A stretch of 64,000 nucleotides of DNA. Origin: Kingdonia uniflora. Its lineage: Eukaryota; Streptophyta; Magnoliopsida; Ranunculales; Circaeasteraceae. A program made the position numbers and the translations under genes. The notes beneath the pieces are model-generated. The model ran no database searches. It was given only the letters and a program-made list of their open reading frames with translations, and was not told the origin of the DNA. Position 1 is the first letter of the stretch. The number at the start of each line of letters is the position of its first letter. Positions 47,337-59,300 of this stretch are shown here, piece by piece. The stretch is from contig JACGCM010001166.1 of assembly GCA_014058105.1 (NCBI GenBank), forward strand, positions 1,364,001 through 1,428,000, written 5' to 3'.

Positions 47337-50300
47337 TGCAGTTAAGAGTCACAATCATCTTTCATATATTACTAATTACTTTCAAACATAAAACTGGACC
47401 ACAACTATTAACGTGGGTAAACCACAATTACATATGAAAAAAAATAAGGGAAAAAAAATATAATCACCGAAGATTTGGGTTATATACTTTATATTCGTTT
47501 AGAACATAAAATATAATCAAAGCATAAATATTGGGCATTTGATGAATATCCAACTACAACAAAATATGTAAACATGAAGAACGCGATTTCTCATTTTTCA
47601 ACCTTATGCAAATATAGGTTGAGCTCTATAGGTTTGAAACATATCAACAGGGATCATAAAATAACATTGACGGATAAAGTTTCATTAAATACGACAGGTG
47701 TCCATGGGTTTGCAATGGCATTAAAATATGTTGGCAGAGTATATGCAATAAAAGGATTCACCTTCTTCAGAAATGTTTTCTTGACATCATCGGATATATC
47801 CATTAGCATGATTTTCTGGCAATCTCCTTTAGGTAAAATTTGCTCTTGGGGGTTATCTTCATTTGATGAGGCACAAACTAGTTTATTTTTTTCTGTAAGA
47901 GAAAAATCCTTAGAAATAACTTTAGCACGTGACTTATCACTAGAAGCGCCCACTGAATAATAATCAGAACAGGATTCGTTTTCTCTATCATGTCCTGAAG
48001 TGAGATCCCAAGTAGAATATAGGTGACAATCAATATGATAACCACCCTTTACTTTTTTTGATTTAAGTGATGAACAGGATGCTTGCCATGCCCTTTTCTT
48101 TACATCTACTCCAGAACATGAACAATGTTCTCTGTTGGCATCATCTTTTTTTTCTGGATCTCCCGAAACAGTGATTGTATCGTGTTCCATTTTCGTTGTA
48201 GAAGCCAATTCTTTACAACCTTGCATCGAATCTGGTTTAAGAGAATAACATGCCAAGATTGGAGTGGGTTAAATTGTACAAAAACCGAAGAAATATGCCT
48301 GAACCAGAAGTTTATAAGATATCTCAAAGACGCTAGATAAAAGAATATTGGATTTATAGACAACCTACCTTCAAATTTTTTAACATCTGGTAAGCATCCA
48401 TTTTTCATCAATAACTGGAGCAGGGAACTTTTGCTTTGGGGAATTTTCTCATTTAGCTCTGCTCCGTCCTTTGATAAACTACTGTTTAGCATATCATGAC
48501 ATTCCCCACTAGCCCGAAGCTCTTTACTTTGTGCAGATACCAAAGAAGGTGAATGAGCATGAGGTTTTCGTGGCGAGAGCGATTTTGACTTATTTAAAGG
48601 GCTTGTCAATATATCTTTGTTAATATGAGAAACCATGAGAGTGGAACCACCAGGAAAGCATAAAGCCCTCCTGATGGCAGCTTTGAGTGGCAGTCTGCGA
48701 GCTTTACCCTTGCTATCTACTTCTGCTATTGGTACAAACCCCTGAAAAGTATTTAGTCCAAAAGAATATCAGAAATGGCCATTCTACTGTCAAAAAAATC
48801 AGTCTTCTATAGTGAACCAATGTCTTTCTAGTAGCTTTAATTATCTTGCAATGTTAAGAAAGCTGGAACTACAAAATCAACTAAACGATCGGTTAAGAGG
48901 ACACACTAATAGCTTGTGCCTCTATCCTAAATGGCATGTACATATAAGTAGAAGGTTGGGAACGTGGAAGTTCACAGTTTGGATCATTCATTGAGAATAT
49001 TGCTCAAAAGCTTAACAGGATTTAGCTCTTTATTTTTATTTTTTTTGAGAAGAAAGACTTGGGCTCAGTTTGGTTCGAGGCAAACTGGATGCAATTGCAA
49101 CAATTTGCATTTTCAACTGATTGTAGGTGTTTGGTTCAACTTAAATTCAAGGGGAATCAGTTGTAGGTGTTTGGTTCGTTGCAAATGCAAGTCAACTGCA
49201 ATCTTGACCACTTACATGTGTTTGGTTCGTTTTCGTAAAACAACTACGAACAATTTGCAAGTGTTTGTTTCAATGTTAATTATCCAATGCAAAAGCAAGG
49301 AATTTGCATTTGGTGTAAAAATGACTTTTTTTCTTTGCATTCTGTTGCAGCCAAAAATCTCTGCAACAAATTGCAACTCTCCAACTCTTCTCTTCTCCAT
49401 GAATAAAAAAAATTAAAAACATTATGGCTTATCAGTTGAAGTTTTTCATTCATTCTCAAGCACTTCTACTAATCCATCTGATAAATATTTCTTATTTTCT
49501 TCTAAATTATCATATCTCTACAACAACAAAATACCTAAAGTCTATGTACATTTCTCTCTCTCTCAAACCATTAATGGTGATTACCTCAATCTCCCTCTAC
49601 TTCGCATTTACTTTCTCTATCAAAACCAATACCAAAACAGGAATCCAAATCGAAATTGTTTCTTGTTTGTTGACAAAGAAATTGTACAATTCACATTGCT
49701 AGCCTCAAGATCATCATCATTTAAGCCCCCCCCCCCCCTCTCTCTCTCTCTCCGGGTGTTCCCCGATTGATTATGTTATATGATTCTTGTATGTGATCGA
49801 TACCCAATTGATTTTTTTATATGATTCATGTATGTGATGGTTTAGTCACATATTAATGAAAATGCCTCTAACCAAACATGAACATTTGTTTCCATTCCAC
49901 TAGCATTACTTTAAACCAAACACATGTTAATAAGTTGTATTGTATTACTTGCAATACATTGTAAATACAATTCATTTGTGTTGCATTGCAACCAATGTTT
50001 TGCAATGCAAGTCGTGTGCAAATGCAAGGGAATTCAATTGTAGGTAAATGGTTGAGATGCACTTGCAAAGTGTTACTTTTCCAACTCCTGATTTGCATTA
50101 CAACACATTTGCAAATGCATTGAAGTTGCATTTGCAATTGATTTGCATCGAACCAAACTGAGCCTTGGCGATAAAAGTAAGAAGATATAGACCATTTTCA
50201 ATAAGAAAACAAATACAGGCTTACTAAATCAAACCAATTTATCTATTATGCAGGAATAATAGAGAAGATTTTCAGCAATTTTTACATTCTATATAACTCG

Positions 50301-53300
50301 AATACATTCATTAGTTCCTCTAGAATAGAAAATGTGTTTATTACGTGGGGAAAAAAAGCTTATCAACTGGGGTCTCATTACGTAGGTTGTATTTAATGTA
50401 ATGTCAATTCTTTTCATATTGAAGTTACAATTGCAGTTTTTAAACCTTAGTGAAAGAATTAACAACAGTACTTTCTTATGGACTAAAAAATTTCACACAA
50501 TGGATACATTCTAAAATTCACGTATATAAGCCCGAGAATGAATCCGTATTATCAGCCATGAGTTTATTCATATCTAGAAATTTTAGGCATCATTTAGAAA
50601 TCAATCAGCTTACCTGTTTAAGCCAAAATCCTTCAGATTCCTTATCTCCCCAACAAAGTATTGTACATACACCCACATTCTGAAGTCTTTTCCTCAACTC
50701 CAAGTATAAGTGGTGTCCAATTCCCTGAAAATCACTATGAATCATTAAGAGATTAGGATAAAATATGCTACACTCTGAGACATGTTAGATTAGGGAAACT
50801 GTTGGAGGAAAATAAAAAGGAAACAGTCAATGGATCCCAAAATGGCAAAACTAGTGTCAAGTGTTCTAATTCATGGAATAAAAATGCCAGAATCAAGGGG
50901 CCAATCAGCATGAACAAATATCCATCAAGAACTTTTTATATTTTGCAGGCTCTTGGGCCTCTTGTCTAGTTAGGCAGAAATCATTATTAAAGTCCCATAG
51001 ACGTACAAAAGCAACTACCTTCTAATTGGTATAAATAACAGCCACATCAGATGGGTGCTACAATCAAATTGAAAAAATGGTTTGCCTAATAAGCACATGC
51101 ATTACCATTGGGCTCTTGGCCCAGTGGTGGTTGTGACCCTCCAACAAGAGAGGAGTCATGGGATCGAAACCCCATGGGGTTGGAAACTCAGGGTTATGGA
51201 TCCCTATATAAAACCGGCTTGTCTTTCAAAAAAAAAACACACACTGCAAACTATTGATATTGAACTAGACTAGGAAGATAGAATACTAACCATGTGTTGG
51301 TAGTTTGACTTGATGGCAGCAAGAGGAACTTCAGCATATTGTGCGTCAACGGGGACTATTTGATACGTGACTGCAGCTATTACCTATGAAGAAAAAATGG
51401 AAAGAAACATGAACTATATTAGAAGGAAAGAGATTCAAAGGTCTTCGATTAAGCATACACCATAATATTATGCATGATAATAAAATGTAGTAGGTACAAT
51501 GGAATTTTCACGGGATAGGCGTCCTTGGAACTTTTAGAATTACTCGGGAGTGGGTAATATCAGCATTTGCACCTTATCACAGTTTAACGAGTATGCATGT
51601 TTATAAGCTGTGATTATTCTGTGTGGCTTGCCCCTTACATCAACATGCCAGACCCTCTCTAATAGAACAAGGGAATAAAGAATGTCAATAGATCTGGCAA
51701 AAACGAAAATAAAAACGAACCCCAACCGCCTCTATGGTTTTAGTCTTGGATCTTTATATCAATTCCCCTTATTCCGTGTTTGATACCTGGAAACTCTCAA
51801 CCATCACTCGATTTCTAGTTTCAACTTCATGGAGCATCTGTTGATTTGTTCGATCTGGAAGCGGGTTCCTGACCTGCTTATGAAGTAGTTCAATCTCCTC
51901 TCATATACTATGGTCAGCAATACTATCCTTTCTAATGAGTTGGATTACTACAGGTTTATTCTTATTTGAAGACTCCCTTTTCTGAAGGCCAAAACTTAAT
52001 AAAATCAGAGTTGCCCCCCGGCAAATGAATAATCAAAATGCATTTGCAAGTTCATTGTTCTCAGCAACGGTTTGTCCATGATCAAGATATGAACAGGATA
52101 GAAGGCTCTTTGACCCGAAAAGGAGAACAGTCTAGTCCTAATTGGGGTTAGCTTTTAAGGTCTTAGAGCATCTCCAGCAGAGTTGGAGTAGGATAGGAGA
52201 TTTATACTACTAACTCACTGGGTAGGGAGGGGAGAAATCTCCTATCCAAATCAGTTTGAAGTGTTAATGCAATTCTGGGATGTGCACAGTTTAATCTCGA
52301 CGTGAGCGCCTTAAGGACTCTACTGAAGATTGATAATGCAATTTTGGCTTAAAGGCATCTCTTACCAAATGAAATCTTTTCACTTTTAAAAAAATTAGGG
52401 TAATCTTGTGATAGTCCTAAGTTGTTCATCACAATTGACATATCCCCAAATCTTTGGAAAACATTAGTGTCTCCTGCCAAGGGTATTATTTGGAGCAGGC
52501 AATGAACCCGTTAAAACCTGACCCCAACCCTATCTGGTCCTTTATGGTGCAGTCAGAGCACATTTTGGAGATCTGTAAAGGGTCCATTATTTAAGGCCCA
52601 AGAAGAAGTATTAACGGAATGGAGCCGGGTTGAATCAGTATCAATACTAAACCTCCACCGATCCGGTCCATTGCCAGCAATGGTCTACTGTTATTCACAA
52701 ACATACTCGCTGAGAAATTAGCACACCCTAACAGGAATGCAATGTGATTACTTACTTCTCCAGGGCTTTCTATGGCATTTGATTTTAACAGCAAGGTGCA
52801 ATATTTTCTGCATAAAGAAACAATTTAACAACATTAAAATGGTAAGAGGATACATGAATTCCAAAACTACGTTCCATATTGATCTAATATATAGTTAACT
52901 CATAAAAGAAAAGAGTGTTTTCAAGTAGAATCGTGATCATATTGATGGTTTTCTGAAATACCCGCCAAGCTACAGTTATTCTAAATAGCAATGTAGCTCA
53001 CAGAAATAAGAAAATCACTACTCAACGTTGACATACTAGTATAGGGGGTCTCAAGGGAGGTGAAAAGGAAACAGCGTTTCTTACCCATTTAATACACATC
53101 GTTCAAGGAAAAGTGATTCCTTCCCGGTATTTGCTGCATATTTCATTGTAGGTAGCTCATTCATATACATCCGCAGAACTTCCTATAGGCCCATTAATAT
53201 ATAAATTAGATGTTAAAATGGATGTAAAGCAAAAACAATTTTTTTATCGAACATCATAATAGTGTAGTCTAAAGAGTAGGTTGCCTTCTACAAGAATACT

Positions 53301-56300
53301 ATCAGAAAGAAGAATAACAACTGAAACAAGTGCATTAAGAAAACGTAGAACTTTACAATATCAAACCTAAATGTGACAGTCACAGCACTCAGATAAGTGA
53401 ACAAAAGATCCTTCAATTATGCTACACAAGAGTGTATGCATTGTTTCAGTGTAATTACTACTGCTGATAGTATGAAAAAGAATTAAATCATGATTGTTTT
53501 TGAAGTACCAAAAATGACACAATTCAAGATCCTGATGTTTTCATATCCAGTACAAATAGGCTCGAGACCATTATGACTCCGGAGACTCAAACATGTCTAA
53601 GATAATACTTTTTGTGAGTTTAGGATAGATATTTCAAGATTACATGTGTATGTGCGTGTTTGGCAGATAAAGTTGGGCAGGGTAGGAAGTAGGGGGTGCA
53701 TTTGAGCTGATTGTGCATGGCAGGTGTTATGACCAGAATGCACACGGATATGCCAAATGCAGCACTAAGCAGCAGTTCTTGGACCTCTCTTTACCACGAA
53801 AGAAACCTAAGAAACTACTATTAGTTTAATAATCTTACAACAATAAGAGGTTAAGGCAATGCAAGATTTGGTCCAATAGATTCATGACGTAGGAAAATAT
53901 ATGTGTTGTCATCTAATAGGATTTAACGTAAATCTGAGTCGTGGAAGCAAGAACTCGGATTGATAAACGTTAACCTAATTAAAATTAGGATTTCTCTAAA
54001 CTCTAAAACTCAAAATAAACACAAACTTAAATAAACCCGACTTTTCTTTATTCTCTCAGCAACAACTGAGTAAAAGATTACACCACCCTTTTCTATATAT
54101 TATCCTAGAACCCTAGGATATCTCTCCTAGAATATCTCCCAATATCTCTTCAAATAGAAACAAACCTAAATAATAGAAACTCCTAAGAACATCATCAACA
54201 AAGCATAAAGTAAAATAGGAAGAGACCAAAACATGTGGGAAACGAGCACAATAGATGTTCACATCAAACCCTCCGTCTTTGGAAGATTTTGACCACAAAA
54301 TCAACAAATTTTGAAATGCCACGGAACTAGGAACTCCTTGTAGTGGCATACCCGTTTTCAAACCTTGAATTATGCCGCAGAATTTACCGTAACCCACGGT
54401 TGTACCCAAGTGTGGGGTACCATGTTGTCACTAACATCCTTACGCCGATCGACGCCCAAAACTGAAGAAAACATTGTGATTCGCTTCTCGAAACTCGCGA
54501 GAAAACCCTCCCAAAATCGGTCAATGAACTCTTTCTGAATAACATCATCTGGATATTCGTCAAATATTGGGGATTTGTCCCAATAATTGTCTAGGAAAAA
54601 TTCACAATCCTGTGTGAAAGTACTCAGGTTAAGTGGGTTCTTTACGGGTCGGGTGTTTTGGAGCTGCTGAAGTCGATCAGTTGGAAGGGCTGGGTTTGGC
54701 TTGGGCTTGGGCCGAATCTGGATATGGGTCGCATTTGTTTTGTTGATCACATGTGTATGACATGAGTTGGTTAACACGAAAGATGTGTGTGTTGCTGGAG
54801 TACCTTCTGGTTTTTGGTGACATGTTTGGGGTTGGTATGGTGCACCCTGCAGCACTACATCGTTCTCACTTCTTTCTTCTTCACTCATGATAACTGAAAC
54901 TGGGTTTTCTAGCATCGTTGAAATAGCGTTGTTTCCGGTAGAAACTCTAATCAGAGGGTTCCACTGGACTCCTTGGGGAACTCCAATTAGGCTGTCTTCG
55001 CAAAGCTTTTCTCTCTCTGCTCTAAAATCTCGATTACCGGCAGCAACAAAACCTCGGTTAACGGTTGCAGCGCCGGCAACAACTCTCATTGAGGATACGC
55101 ACTGAACCCCGTTGAGGTTTCCGATCGTTCCCATCTCTTTATTTGTCGCTTTTGCCACAACTATCGTGTCACCTACGACGAACTGTCGGCTTGGAATTGT
55201 TACTCCGGCTACAGTGTTCTCTCTCGTAATACCTGCAACAACATCAACATCAACTGAGATTGTACTCTTGCTCCCGATTTCAGTGAAAACTCCAATTAAA
55301 GGTTCACCTTGGACACCTTGGGGATCTCCGACGAGTTCGTCTTCGCGAAGTATTCCTCTCTCTACGAATGTCTCAGTTCTTCGCCACAGTAGTTTCCATC
55401 TTATCCTTTTCTTGATGTGTACACAAAAACCAGTTGGTTTTCTCTTCCCAATCGTAGTTTCAGACCAAACTTCAATCGGGGATGCAACTCCTGTCGTAAG
55501 GTTTTCTTCTCCGAGGCTTTTCTCGGATTCGACAAACGTCGGCGGTAACGTCGTTGGCCCAGCGGGGCTGGTTGTGGTGGTGGTGCGTAAAGAGCACCGA
55601 CGGTGAACGGGTTGGTAAACCGATCGAGCTTTTCAAACCTCTCATCAATCGCGTCAAACACTTTCGCCATGGTTTTGAATTTTTGATCCATACAACGCGT
55701 CATCGTGGATCAAAATTAAATTCCTCCAAGGAAATTTAACGGCTCTGATGCCAATTTAACGTAAATCTGAGTCACGAAAGCAAGAACTCGGATTGATAAA
55801 CGTTAACCTAATTAAAATTAGGATTTCTCTAAACTCTAAAAATCAAAATAAATACAAACTTAAATAAACCTGACTTTTCTTTATTCTCTCAGCAACAACT
55901 GAGTAAAAGATTACACCACCCTTTTCTATATATCCTAGAACCCTAGGATATTTCCCCTAGAATATCTCTCAATATCTCTCCAAATAGAAACAAACCTAAA
56001 TAATAGAAACTCCTAAGAACATCTTCAACATAACATAAAGTAAAATAGGAAGAGATCAAAGACATGTGGGAAACGAGCATAATAGATGTTCCCATCAGGA
56101 TTACATCCCATCCAAAATCCCTAATCATCTCCTGAAAAGATAGAACTTTTCACATGGTCAGTTGATATGCCAAATATAAACTCAAATAAGTTCAAAGCTT
56201 TATCTCAAAGATGAGGCTGAAGCCTTGTCACTCTTGTCAAACCACCATGATGCTATTGAAAGCAAAAGGAGCAATCTAAAGATCCTCGGGTTGCTTTTTT

Positions 56301-59300
56301 TCATTGGGTCCTCCTAAATATGTCCATTAACATTACAAAGATCAGTGGGAAACAATCACTTTTTTCTTTTACCTCTCTTACCATGAAGAATCCTACAAGT
56401 ACTTTTAATCTAATGTATTCAGTAGATGAAAAAAAGGGTTGAGGGTTTAAGAGCTTAAAAATTTGGCGACCGAATCTTTCCCAAAATTTTGAAAACTTTG
56501 AGAATTTCTTCGATTCCTCAATAATTGGAGCCTAATTCTTTATTATTATTTCAAATGAATGGTTTGCCAATATTATTATGTTTAACCTTTAGTTTAATAA
56601 TGGGATTTCAGCTCTGAATATAACAAAGGAGCAGATTGAATGGAAACAAAATGAGACAGAATTACAGAATGGTAATGGGTCGAATACCAAATCAGTTGAT
56701 ACAACATCTCTTTCTGGGGATGTATTACAGAAGGGGATTGCTGGAAATGGGGAGAAAGCCATTGAAGCAGCCCAAACAGGGAAGAGTAGTCACAGTGGTG
56801 AGAGAACGAGGGAACAACAAAATAAATCATACGCCAGTAGTTTGAAAGCCAGCATTCAACCCCAATTTTACATCAATGATCTCCCAAACCCGAGCAAATG
56901 TGGGGAATACACAACAATTGAGTTACCAAGCAATGTTGTTGAGAGAGGGGTAGAAGCTTTCAAACACAGTTTGATTGGCAGGATAGATCAGCAAAAGGCC
57001 AATTACACGGAAGTGAAACTTAAAGCTCCAACGATATGGAAGCTGCAAGGTCCAGTTTCAATATTTCCTTTAGGGAAAGGCTATTTCATATAAAACTGTC
57101 TAATGAGCATGACAGAATCTCCATTTGGAGTGGGAGACCCTGGTCCATAGAGGGTTATCTAATTAGGCTCATGCCTTGGGACTCCCAATTTCAGTCCTGA
57201 CACTCAAAGATATTTTAATGCTCTTGTTTGAGTTAGGTTTCCGGGATTAAGCACAGAATATTGGGATTTGCAAACCCTAATGGCATTGGGCAAAGCTCTG
57301 AGCACTCCGGCTACAATTGATAATCCACAAGAGATCTTGCATATGGTTTTTTTGCAAGTGTTTTGGTGGACATAGACTTGACTTAACCTATTCCAGATGA
57401 GATACCTGTGAAAGCCAGAGGAGATGAATTCTGGCAAGAGGTTGTTGTGAGTAGATTCCCCAAGTTCTGCAGCCATTGCAAAAGGTTGGACACCAAATGG
57501 GTAATTGTAGATCACTAAAACAGACTTTTAGAGAAAAAGTGAGGGAAACTGAAAGAAATGAGGCTACAAATACTGTGTGCTGGGGGGGGGGGAGGACAAG
57601 GGCAGAATTTGCTACTCCTCCAGTCCAGTTCAACAATCACAAGAAAGAGAGAATCGCCAAGGGCCTACACACAGATTTGACACATCAGACTACAGCAACC
57701 AAGGAAATATAAGCAGAAGGGAACTTGGTACAGGTAGTAGAAATGATATGCAGATGGCTGTTAGATCACAAGTAAGCCCTGGGGCAGTTATGGTGTTTAC
57801 AGATAGCAGTGGAGAAGGTAGTCATCAGTCATGGGTATGTAGACCAACAGGTGCACTACTCCAATTCCTCAGTGGATCATATAGTGTTCAACTACAAAAC
57901 AAATGATCAGATCTTATGGAAGAGAATAATGACTAATGATGTAGAGGATGAAGTACACAGTGGTAATGGTGAGTGTGATGGTCTACCTACAGCAGTTGGA
58001 GAGCCATGGCAAACACAAAAAAGAAAGTATAATAAGAATAAAACAGCGAATATGGTCCAGCAGCTTGGTCCCCCACCAACTACTAGGGCAAGGGAAAACA
58101 AGAAACCAAACCAATAGATATCTATGCAAATAATCTATTGTAATGCCAGGGGAATAGGCAATAATAAATCTATTTCCTACCTTTAGAAGATGGTGAGAAC
58201 TACTAAGCCTGACCTTGTCTGCATCTCAAAGCCAAAGGTCAAACCCACTTTGGAAGCTATTAAAATATTGGGGCTACAGGAGATGTCTGAAACTATATTA
58301 CACAATGACACAGATGTTAGAAATGGGGAACCTATGGGTTTTGTGGAAGAGCTCTCTAGATCCATCTGATTTGGTAAGCCAGTCAAACCAATTTATTAAC
58401 CTCATTTTGGAAGATAACTTAATCACTGTTGTGTATGCAAGTGTATACAGGAGCCACACAAATGTTCTATGGGATAGTATGAGACTTTGCTGCAGGTTCC
58501 CATTTCCCTTGTTAATAATTGGAGACTTTTAACTGTAATATCAGAGCTGGAGAGAAGTCTGGTAGAAGAGGGATCAATACTAATGCAGTGAAATATTTTG
58601 CAGATACTGTTGACTATTGTGGACTCATTGAAAACAATAGAGTGGGCCTCAAATACAAATGGACAAATGGGCAACAAGGGAAAACAAAGATGAACAGTAT
58701 ACTAGACAGCTTTTTTTAACACTCAATAGATGAACAAATATGATGGATGGAAGCTTAGAGTTCATGCAAGAATATACTCTGAGCACTCCTTATTGGCTGG
58801 AGGAGCTCAGCTTGTACCTAGACCACAGAACTGTAAGTTCTTTAAGGGCTGGATAGAACACCCTCAATTCAGAGAGATTGTTGCAAATAGCTGGAATCAA
58901 GAGCTATATGGACCCTCCTGCAAAAAGAGTTTAAGAGCTATATGGGGGGGGGGGTAAGTGAATCTTCAAAATATCAGTACTCATCAATGGAGGACCATGT
59001 GGCTACGTTGGAGCTTCCAGGGGGCTAAGGCAAGGGGACCCTTCCTCCCCCATTCTCTTTGCATTTGCTGAAGACCTTTTGAGCAGGGGTCTTAATAGGC
59101 TAAGAGACATGCAGATGGTGTACCTATGGCCACTACTAAAAGTATATCTGGCCCTACACACCTACTTTTTGCTGATGATGTTTTTGATTTTGCAAAATGC
59201 AACTATTACAGGCAAGGGGACCCTCTCTCCCCCATTCTCCTTGCATTTGTTGAAGACTTTTTGAGCAGGGGTTTTAATAGGCTAAGAGACATGCAGATGG

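Larger units (their letters stand above)
53924..56097 (-). mobile_element. Non-autonomous LTR retrotransposon in intron 2, 2,174 bp
   Basis: A perfect 5-bp target duplication, GGATT, lies at 53919-53923 and 56098-56102. The LTRs at 53924-54266 and 55757-56097 differ by about 16 substitutions and two small gaps (about 95% identity by eye), so the insertion is fairly recent. On the minus strand the primer-binding site TGGCATCAGAGCC (55753-55741) follows the 5' LTR closely. A purine-rich tract ends just before the 3' LTR (54285-54267). The 1.5-kb interior encodes one long frame with a single shift and no protease, integrase or RT, so movement would need enzymes from elsewhere. It is in the same orientation as the host gene. 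Confidence 0.92.

Noticed and set aside
47654..47761. Coding sequence continuing past 47762 at the end of exon 8
   Set aside because: The frame stays open by chance, but AAGAAG|GTGAAT is a donor, and joining to 45290 continues BRCT1 exactly; the read-through text does not resemble BRCT.
48964..49416. 150-residue plus-strand open frame in intron 6
   Set aside because: It crosses the left border of the inverted-repeat element and has no motif.
55112..55606. 164-residue plus-strand open frame in the LTR retrotransposon
   Set aside because: It mirrors the minus-strand ORF of the element. The minus strand agrees with the LTR, primer-binding-site and polypurine orientation.
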